Part shown: positions 42,333-49,900 of the stretch, piece by piece
How positions within the stretch are numbered: the stretch's first letter is position 1
Layout of the letters: each line of letters begins with the position of its first letter
NCBI GenBank assembly: GCA_052437175.1
Contig: JBQVOK010000003.1
Coordinates: 248,001 to 312,000, forward strand
DNA length: 64,000 nt
Reading direction: 5' to 3'
DNA from: JACVCJ01 sp052437175
Lineage (GTDB): Bacteria; Bacteroidota; Bacteroidia; CAIKAF01
Made by a program: the position numbers and the translations under genes
Notes under the pieces: model-generated
The model's database searches: none
Told to the model about the DNA's origin: nothing
The model's input: the letters and a program-made list of their open reading frames with translations, nothing else

Positions 42333-43145
42333 ATGGCTAAACAGAAAGGGAAAAGAAGTTTCATGGAGCTTTCCAGGAAGGAATGTTCAGAGGCATCTCT
42401 ACAATTGCTACAAAATGCTGATAGTTTATATAAGGACGCCCAATTACTGGCATCAAATAACTCATATGGTCGTGCAACGTCCATGTTAATACATTCGACC
42501 GAAGAAACGATGAAGGCTATTATCCTTTTCCTTGACAGCAAAGGTTTTCTATTCAGAAATAAAGTAAAAGGAATAGGTGGACTTTTTACTAATCATAGCC
42601 TACGTTATGCATTAGCCCTGTTACTTTCTATTTTTTACATTTTCTCCGCGGATTTAAAAAAGTTAATATCGGCGGCAAGAAACAACCCCCAATTATTAAC
42701 CAATCTTAATGAAAATCAAGGACTTCTTAAAGAAGAAGTATTTGGATACTTTAAAATAAAAATACAAATGATTCTTGAAGAAGTCATTTGGTTCTCAAAA
42801 GTTGAATTTATTAGACAGGATGGTTTTTATGTAGATTATGTGGACGAAATCAAAACTCCTCTAAATGTAAGCAGGGAAGAATATCTATCTGTTTTATTAA
42901 GGGTTGATAATATGAATTCCGTGGCGGCTGGTATTATGACAACTTTGGAATCAGAAGATGAGGCTATAGCAGAATTGATGGAAGTAGTTAAAAATAAATA
43001 CATGGAGAGTTTGTGCATGATTTTCAGCATGTTCATTGATAAATATAAAGAAAGAAAAGCAAATCCCTTAGATAATTTAGCTGAGTGCCTTTCGAGGTTA
43101 TCAAAAGAGTTAGCAGAAGCAAAATCATTTGAGGAATTAATATAA
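42333..43145 (+). CDS. AbiV-like abortive infection protein
   Basis: A 270-residue protein. The N-terminal third fits the AbiV HEPN-like pattern: LLQNADSLYKDAQLLASNNSYGRATSMLIHSTEETMKAIILFLD (about 23-70), with the YGRA and EE segments that mark the family. A hydrophobic stretch (about 85-108) and a long helical end follow. In Lactococcus AbiV shuts down phage translation. AT-rich codon use like the Septu cassette suggests horizontal gain. The start (42333) was taken at MAKQKGKRS; 42182-42332 holds only a 39-codon spurious frame. Confidence 0.72.
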   Translation: MAKQKGKRSFMELSRKECSEASLQLLQNADSLYKDAQLLASNNSYGRATSMLIHSTEETMKAIILFLDSKGFLFRNKVKGIGGLFTNHSLRYALALLLSIFYIFSADLKKLISAARNNPQLLTNLNENQGLLKEEVFGYFKIKIQMILEEVIWFSKVEFIRQDGFYVDYVDEIKTPLNVSREEYLSVLLRVDNMNSVAAGIMTTLESEDEAIAELMEVVKNKYMESLCMIFSMFIDKYKERKANPLDNLAECLSRLSKELAEAKSFEELI

Positions 43146-43372
43146 CTAATTTTATTCTTTTGCTTAAAGAATAAATTCTTAAGAATTTAAATCTTAACTG
43201 ATCCTGAATAGGTTTTAGTGGTGTATCAATAGGTTGTTTTGGAAAGCTTTATTAATCAAAACCTGGCATCGCAGAAATCAATTCTATATCCCCTTTCCTC
43301 AATTTTTCGTTAATCCCTCCCGCAAAGCATCTTTTGCCGTACATTTACGTATACCATACTAAAAGCAGTGTT

Positions 43373-43810
43373 ATGAAACAGCTATTGACCTTATGTGCCT
43401 GGGTACTGTGTTCCCTGGTGTTTGCCCAGTCGAAAATTTCCGTGCAGACCGACGACAGCCGCGAAATGCCGGAAACGTACGGGCTGGACATAAAAGCCGT
43501 GAAAGTGAAAAAAGATCAGCTGCACCTGACCGTGAGCTATACCGGCAGTAAGACAGACCGCATTTTTGCCTGGTGGTCGGGCATTACCGCACGCAGCCTT
43601 CCGCCGCAGGCCTCCGTGTTTGTGCAGCGTGAATCGGCAGATGCCGGCGTTACCGAATCGGTACCCGTTACCCGTAAGCTGAAAATAGATATGAGCGCCC
43701 TGCTCAAAAACAATGATATATATGGCGTAATTGTGCGCCTCAACGGCTACGATACGCCCTACCTTGTGGGGGCGAAAAAAGAGATGAAAGCCGAACAGGT
43801 CCGCATGTGA
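43373..43810 (+). CDS. Secreted protein of unknown function
   Basis: A 145-residue protein starting MKQLLTLCAWVLCSLVFAQS at 43373, a signal peptide; the longer frame upstream (from 43334) is not part of it. The mature part has strands such as LDIKAVKVKKDQLHLTVSYTGSK, FAWWSGITARSLPPQASVFVQRES and YGVIVRLNGYDTPYLVG. No family recognised. Its stop meets that of the convergent holB gene, the two sharing the palindrome TGATCA. Confidence 0.7.
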   Translation: MKQLLTLCAWVLCSLVFAQSKISVQTDDSREMPETYGLDIKAVKVKKDQLHLTVSYTGSKTDRIFAWWSGITARSLPPQASVFVQRESADAGVTESVPVTRKLKIDMSALLKNNDIYGVIVRLNGYDTPYLVGAKKEMKAEQVRM

Positions 43811-44947
43811 TCAGGCCTTTTTCACCGGCTCGCGGATCAGCTCCATCAGCCGCAGCGAAACATTGGTGAGGACCACCTTCATATTGGCGTTGCGGTCGAT
43901 ATAATACAGCGCTTTTTCGAGCATATTGCGGATCTCGGCAGCATTGCCCGGGTGTATGAACACGCTGAACTTCGGGATGAACGAACGTTCGGCCGAGGTC
44001 ATGCGGTTTAGTTCGGGCATATCCTGGGCACTGATCAGGGCCTCGCGGATCAGGTGCAGGCAATAGGCCAGGAAACCCTTCTGCCGGTCGCGGTTCATGG
44101 CATTGAACGTGTCGGAGAACTGGATTAGGGCCGGTACATTGGTCTGGTAAGCCGCCAGCATCCACTCGCGGAACAGGTTCACCGATTCTGAATTATCTTC
44201 TTCGTTAATGAGCCATTGTGCCAGGTTGTAATTGCCGTTGGCTACATTCACGATCTCCTGCGCACGTTGTATGTCCACGCCGTGCTTCTGCGTAAGGGCT
44301 TCCAGCATTTCCCAGTCCTGTATCTTGTCCAGCTTTACCAGCTGAGTACGCGACAGAATGGTATTCAGGATATCGCCGGGGGAATTACTCACCAGCAAAA
44401 ACAGGGTCTGCGGAGGTGGTTCTTCCAGTATTTTGAGCAGTTTGGGCACCGCCGCGTGGAAAAACAGCTCGGGCAGCCAGATGATCATAATATTGAAAGG
44501 CGCCTCGTAGGGCTTGTATTGCAGGTCTCGGTGAATTTCGGCGGCCGAATCCACATTGATCAGCGGCCGTTTGTCTTCCTTACCCACGGCCTGCAGCCAG
44601 TCGGACACGCCCAGGAAGGGATTGTCGGTAAAAGCGGCCTTAAAATCGGCAAACTGATCTTTATAGGTGCTGATCTTTTCGGTCTTGTTGGCCGTGATCG
44701 GGAAAACGAACTTAAGATCGGGGTGGGCCAGCTGCGACACTTTACGGCAGGATTCACAGATGCCGCAACTATCGTCCGGCTGCGGGTCCTTGCAAAAAAT
44801 GTACTGGGCATAGGCCAGGGCCAGGGGCAGGTTGCCGCCGCCTTCGGCACTCACAAAAAGCTGGGCATGCGGTATACGCTGGTCCTTAACGGCCTGTATC
44901 AGTTTGGCCTTGATCGAAGTACTTCCCGGTATATCGCTGAATTTCAT
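43811..44947 (-). CDS. holB: DNA polymerase III subunit delta prime
   Basis: Clamp-loader subunit of 378 residues from MKFSDIPG at 44947 (an upstream ATG adds 17 residues that other members lack). Fits the family: IPHAQLFVSAEGGGNLPLALAYAQYIFC, zinc-binding CGICESC after CKDP, HPDLKFVFP, then IWLPELF...LLKILEEPP, LFLLVSNSPGDILNTILSRTQ. The Walker A is degenerate (GGGNLP), as is usual for delta prime of Bacteroidota, so it acts as a structural stator. It is divergent from pgk. Confidence 0.92.
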   Translation of the reverse strand: MKFSDIPGSTSIKAKLIQAVKDQRIPHAQLFVSAEGGGNLPLALAYAQYIFCKDPQPDDSCGICESCRKVSQLAHPDLKFVFPITANKTEKISTYKDQFADFKAAFTDNPFLGVSDWLQAVGKEDKRPLINVDSAAEIHRDLQYKPYEAPFNIMIIWLPELFFHAAVPKLLKILEEPPPQTLFLLVSNSPGDILNTILSRTQLVKLDKIQDWEMLEALTQKHGVDIQRAQEIVNVANGNYNLAQWLINEEDNSESVNLFREWMLAAYQTNVPALIQFSDTFNAMNRDRQKGFLAYCLHLIREALISAQDMPELNRMTSAERSFIPKFSVFIHPGNAAEIRNMLEKALYYIDRNANMKVVLTNVSLRLMELIREPVKKA

Positions 44948-44963
44948 GCTTGAGTAAAACCTT

Positions 44964-44993
44964 TTTGGTAAACGCGGCGGTTTATTAATTTTG
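44964..44993 (+). promoter_or_regulatory. Promoter of pgk
   Basis: TTTG (44964-44967), 18 bases, then TAATTTTG (44986-44993), a full -7 match; leader of about 25 bases to the ATG at 45025. Confidence 0.65.
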
Positions 44994-45024
44994 CTCAAAA
45001 TTAGTCACTCAAATCATTTTTTAC

Positions 45025-46218
45025 ATGCGTACCATCGATAATTTTTCGTTTAACGGCAAAAAAGCCCTCATTCGTGTAGATTTTAACGTGCCGTTGAATG
45101 CAGAATTCCAGATCACGGACGATACCCGTATCGTGGAAGCCCTGCCCACCCTGCGTAAAATACTGGACGAAGGCGGATCGCTGGTACTGATGTCGCACCT
45201 GGGTCGCCCGAAAGAAGGCCCCGAAGAAAAATTCTCGCTGAAACACCTGGTGCCCTACCTGCAAAAAGCGCTGAACACGACGGTACATTTCGCCAATGAC
45301 TGCATCGGTGCCGAAGCGGTGGAAAAATCCGCGGCCCTGCAACCCGGCGAAGTGCTTTTACTCGAAAACCTGCGCTTTTATAAAGAAGAGACCAAAGGCG
45401 ATGTGACCTTTGCCGAAAAACTGGCCCGCCTGGGCGATATCTACGTGAACGATGCCTTTGGAACGGCCCACCGTGCCCATGCCAGTACGGCCGTGATCGC
45501 ACAGTTTTTTAAAGGAAAAAGCTGCTTCGGCTACCTGATGGCCCGCGAGCTGGAAAATATCGGTAAGGCCCTGGAAAATCCGCAGCGTCCTTCGGCAGCG
45601 GTGATGGGCGGCGCCAAAATTTCGGATAAACTGGCCATTGTGCGCAACCTGATGGATAAGGTAGACCGCATCTTCATCGGCGGAGGTATGGCCTTTACCT
45701 TCATCAAGGCACAGGGCGGCAGCATCGGCAGCTCCCTCTGTGAGGAAGATATGCTGGAAACCTGTCTGAACCTGCTGAAGGAAGCCGGAAGCAAGAACGT
45801 AGAATTTGTATTGCCCGTGGATGCGGTGATCAACAATGCCTTTGCTAACGAGGGCGATATAAAAACGGCGGATATCAACGCCATCCCCGAGGGGTACATG
45901 GGCCTGGACATCGGTCCGGCTTCGGTAAAGCTGTTCCGCGAAAAACTGGCCGACGTTAAAACGATCCTCTGGAATGGTCCGATGGGCGTATTCGAGATGT
46001 CGTCTTTTGAAGAGGGAACAAAGCAGGTGGCCCTGGCCATTGCCGCCGCTACGGAGAACGGCGCCTATTCGCTGGTAGGCGGGGGCGACAGCGTGGCTGC
46101 CGTAGGCAAATATGCATTAAAACAGAAAGTAAGCTACGTAAGCACCGGGGGAGGAGCCATGCTCGAGTACATCGAAGGCAAGGCACTGCCCGGCGTGGTA
46201 GCTGTAAATGAAGCCTGA
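45025..46218 (+). CDS. pgk: Phosphoglycerate kinase
   Basis: Glycolytic enzyme that makes ATP from 1,3-bisphosphoglycerate, 397 residues, normal length. Markers: ALIRVDFNVPL (signature), SHLGRPKEG, NLRFYKEE, NDAFGTAHRAHAS, AAVMGGAKISDK, WNGPMGVFEMSSFEEGT and SLVGGGDS with GGGAMLEY. It has a strong promoter and reads away from holB. The SprT-like gene follows after 14 bases and may share its transcript. Confidence 0.98.
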   Translation: MRTIDNFSFNGKKALIRVDFNVPLNAEFQITDDTRIVEALPTLRKILDEGGSLVLMSHLGRPKEGPEEKFSLKHLVPYLQKALNTTVHFANDCIGAEAVEKSAALQPGEVLLLENLRFYKEETKGDVTFAEKLARLGDIYVNDAFGTAHRAHASTAVIAQFFKGKSCFGYLMARELENIGKALENPQRPSAAVMGGAKISDKLAIVRNLMDKVDRIFIGGGMAFTFIKAQGGSIGSSLCEEDMLETCLNLLKEAGSKNVEFVLPVDAVINNAFANEGDIKTADINAIPEGYMGLDIGPASVKLFREKLADVKTILWNGPMGVFEMSSFEEGTKQVALAIAAATENGAYSLVGGGDSVAAVGKYALKQKVSYVSTGGGAMLEYIEGKALPGVVAVNEA

Positions 46219-46232
46219 GAGGCAACAGTAAA

Positions 46233-46862
46233 ATGACAGATAAAAGAGCTGCGTTTGCGGGAGTGTTTACACGGTATGTGCCGCAGGAAGCCGTGAGCTG
46301 GTGTGTGGACCGGGTTTTTGAACACTCCATACAGGTAAAGATCACGCGCAGCCGCAACAGTAAACTGGGCGATTACCGGCATCCCTTCGGTGGCAAAGGC
46401 CATCGCATTACCATCAATCACGACCTCAATCCCTTTACCTTCCTGGTGGTATACGCACACGAGGTGGCACACCTGCTCTGCTGGGTGCAGCACCGCAACC
46501 AGGTATCGCCGCACGGCCGGGAGTGGCAGAGCATTTTTTCGGAACTGCTGCGCGAACTCATTGCCCTGCAGTGCTTCCCGGACGAGATATCGGGCTACCT
46601 CAGGCGAAGGGGAAATACCCTGGCGGCCTCCAGCTGCGCCGATTCCGAGCTCTACGAACTGCTGCGCAACTATGATAAACCCAATAGTTTAGTACTGCTG
46701 AAGGATATACCCCAGGGCGGATATTTTAAAATGAAAGGCGGCCGGATCTTTCAAAAAGGTCCGCGGCAGCGTACACGCTATAAGTGCCTCGAACAGGGCG
46801 TTCCCGGACTTTACCTCATTCATGAGACCGCCGAAGTTTTGCCGGTGTTCGTATCTAAGTAG
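46233..46862 (+). CDS. SprT-like zinc metallopeptidase domain protein
   Basis: A 209-residue cytoplasmic protein with zinc-binding HEVAH (76-80) in FLVVYAHEVAHLLCWV and the third ligand H94 in SPHGREWQ, the SprT/Spartan-type signature. The C-terminal part (about 115-209) holds ILKDIPQGGYFKMKGGRIFQKGPRQRTRYKC, a basic strand segment that recurs in Bacteroidota members and may bind nucleic acid. Spartan relatives cut DNA-protein crosslinks; whether this one does is unknown. Confidence 0.88.
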   Translation: MTDKRAAFAGVFTRYVPQEAVSWCVDRVFEHSIQVKITRSRNSKLGDYRHPFGGKGHRITINHDLNPFTFLVVYAHEVAHLLCWVQHRNQVSPHGREWQSIFSELLRELIALQCFPDEISGYLRRRGNTLAASSCADSELYELLRNYDKPNSLVLLKDIPQGGYFKMKGGRIFQKGPRQRTRYKCLEQGVPGLYLIHETAEVLPVFVSK

Positions 46863-46870
46863 CTGAAAAA

Positions 46871-46901
46871 TTTGACGGATACGAATTCTTTTTTATCTTT
46901 C
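46871..46901 (+). promoter_or_regulatory. Promoter of the T9SS operon
   Basis: TTTG (46871-46874), 19 bases, then TATCTTTC (46894-46901), one base off TAnnTTTG; the leader to the ATG at 46937 is about 29 bases. Confidence 0.5.
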
Positions 46902-46936
46902 ACGACTTTTTTTCTCACCCATGTTCTTAAAGCAAT

Positions 46937-49900
46937 ATGAAAAGACCTCTACTAACAACCCTTGCATGCACCCTGGTTTTTGGTGCTTTTGCACAAACAC
47001 AGAAAAGTAACGCACCGGAGAGTCCCGCAAACAAAGAGTACATCTTCAGCCAGGCCAGTAAGGCCGGGGCCGGAGTTACCGTGCGTGCGGAAAAGTACCC
47101 TGCCGGTTTTGAGCAGGATGCCGCTTTCCGCAGGCAGTACGACGCTGGCGGGCCGCTGGACATCTACCACCGCGAGGCGGAGATCATGGATCTGCGTGAT
47201 GCCTATTCCAAACACTTCCGTCTGGCCGATGGCAAAGTAACGGCGGTGATCACATCGGGTCCGCAGCATTACCTGAAGAACGGGCTCTGGCACACGATCC
47301 TTACCGATATCAGCCCCAATACCCAGGCGGGCGCCGGTATGTATCCCCATGCGAACCATTACAACGAATTTTCCACGCTTTACGGCAACGACGCTTCGCG
47401 TGTATTTGCCCTGCGGGAGAACGGTACCGACGTTTTTGGTATACAGGCCCCGAAACTGATGTTCCTGGATGCACAGGGCAACGAAACGGGCAGTATCACG
47501 CTGAATGCCTTTCAGTCGGCCACGGCATCGGGCAACCGCATCACCTACACGGACGTGGCTCCGGGTATTGACCTGCTGGCCGAACAGAACGGAGGCGGTT
47601 TCAAATACAGCTATGTGCTTAAAAATCAGCAGGCCTTTGCCGCCCTGCCCGCCGGAACGGTTGCGGTAGGTATCTCGGAAACACTGAACATGGGTCCGGG
47701 TTTTGTGAACACCGAAGACGGCAGCAATGGCCGCGTGGCGTTCAGCAACGGGGAGAAAGACGTTAAATTCAAGAAATTCCTTTTTTACGATTCCAACGAT
47801 AAGCAGGACCGTATGCGGGCCACACAGGTGAAATACGCCGCCGGAAAGATCAGCTATGCCATCAGCGCCGAGTGGATCAGCGACCCGATGCGCGTTTTCC
47901 CCGTGTATATCGACCCAACAGTTACCTATACGCCTACCGCTTCGGTATACTGGACCGGTACGGTGGACGACGACGGCGGCTGTGACTTTTCCACGGATAA
48001 CGATGACGACGATGAGATCCGCGTGGGTTTTGACGACGGTACCGTGGACAACGACGGCTACGATGGCTATGCGAAATTCAACATCAACGCGCTGCCAACC
48101 AATGCCTGTATCTCCAACGCCTACTCCCGTTTCTACCAGTTCAACTTCCGCAATACACAGGCCGGTGGTCAGTGCTGGGGTAACGACGATCAGCTGGATT
48201 ATTTCTATGGCGGTATCGGTCCGATCACCTTTGATCCGGTGATCTCGAACTGTGACCAGATACGCACCGCTATCGGCGCAGCGCCGGTGTACGGTACCTT
48301 CAACGTATTTTCAGGCTATACCCTGGGTACGGCCAACGGCTGGAAAGACTACAACGCCTATAACCTGAATGCCGTGGTGACCAGCGCCCGCGCCGTTCAG
48401 AACTTTATGACCCTTTCGTTCGATTACTACGGCTCACACAGCGATCCGGGCTTCCAGTTCTGCTGCTTCTGTACCCCGGATAACGACGACTGGATCGACT
48501 ACCGCGGCTGGAGCGACGGCAACCGTCCGCAGCTGGTAGTGACCTATGAAACGCCTTTCATCATCGGTTCGGCAGCCAATGTGTCGGCCAACAACGTATG
48601 TGCGGGTACCAATGTAACGCTTACGCTTACAGGTGGCACCAATGGCTCATCCGGTAACTGGGCCTGGTATTCGGGCAGCTGCGGCGGCACCCTGGTAGGT
48701 ACCAGCACGGCCAGTAATGCAGCGCTTACAATTCCGGCGCCGGCCACTACCACCACGTATTTTGTACGTGGTCAGAACGTATGCGGTAATACAGCCTGCC
48801 AGAGTGTAACACTTACTGTACTGGCCAATTCCACAGCGGCCACTTCGATAAATGCTACTTCCAACCCGATCTGTCTGGGTTCTACCACCACACTCTCCGT
48901 TGCCGGCGGTTCGCTGGGCGCAGGAGCACAGTGGCAGTGGTATTCGGGCAGCTGCGGCGGCGTAGCCTCCGGTTCGGGAACGGCCATCCTGGTTTCGCCG
49001 ACAACTACAACAACCTATTATGCCCGTGCCGAAGGTACCTGTAACACCACCGCGTGTGCCAGCCTTACGGTAACGGTGAATACGCCTACGGTGGCCGGTT
49101 CGCTGAATGCTTCGGCTACCAGCGTGTGCCAGGGCTCTACCTTTAACCTTACCCTGAGCGGTCAGACCGGTTCGGTGGTACAGTGGGAACGTGACCTGAA
49201 CGGCGGCGGCTTTACCAGCATCGGTAATGCCGGTCTCACCACCATTACCGAAAGCGGCCTGGCACAAGGCACCTATACCTACCGTGTACGTGTGCAGAAC
49301 GGCGTTTGTGCAGCGGCCTATTCGGGTACCGTAGTGGTGAACGTGATCCCGGCCTCGGCGGGCGGGAACACCTATGCCTTTAACTCAGCCCTCTGCCAGG
49401 GCAACGGAACCCTCATCTCCCTCAGCGGACAGGTAGGGACCATCTTATACTGGGAACAACAACTGAACGGCGGCGGCTATACCAATATCGGCAGTGCCGG
49501 ATCGGCATCCCTGGTTACGGGCGTACTCGCGCCGGGCGTATATGATTTCCGTGCCGTGGTACAAAGCGGGGCCTGTACAACCGCTACTTCGGCTGTGGCT
49601 ACCGTTACGGTTTCGGCCAATACAGTTGCCGGTACGGCAAGCATCGTTCCGGATACGATCTGTATCGGTACGCCGCTTACGGTGAACCTGGGCGGCCAGA
49701 CCGGCTCTGTGCTTTACTGGGAAAGAGATATCAGCGGTTCGGGTTATTCGAACATCGGTGCAGCCGGTGCCAACCCGCTTACCGTAACCCCGAATACCGC
49801 CGGCCTGCATACCTACCGCGCCGTGGTACAAAGCGGCGCCTGTCCGCAGTCGATCTCGGTTTCGGATATCGTATACGTAAAACCGCTGGGCAATGCCAGC

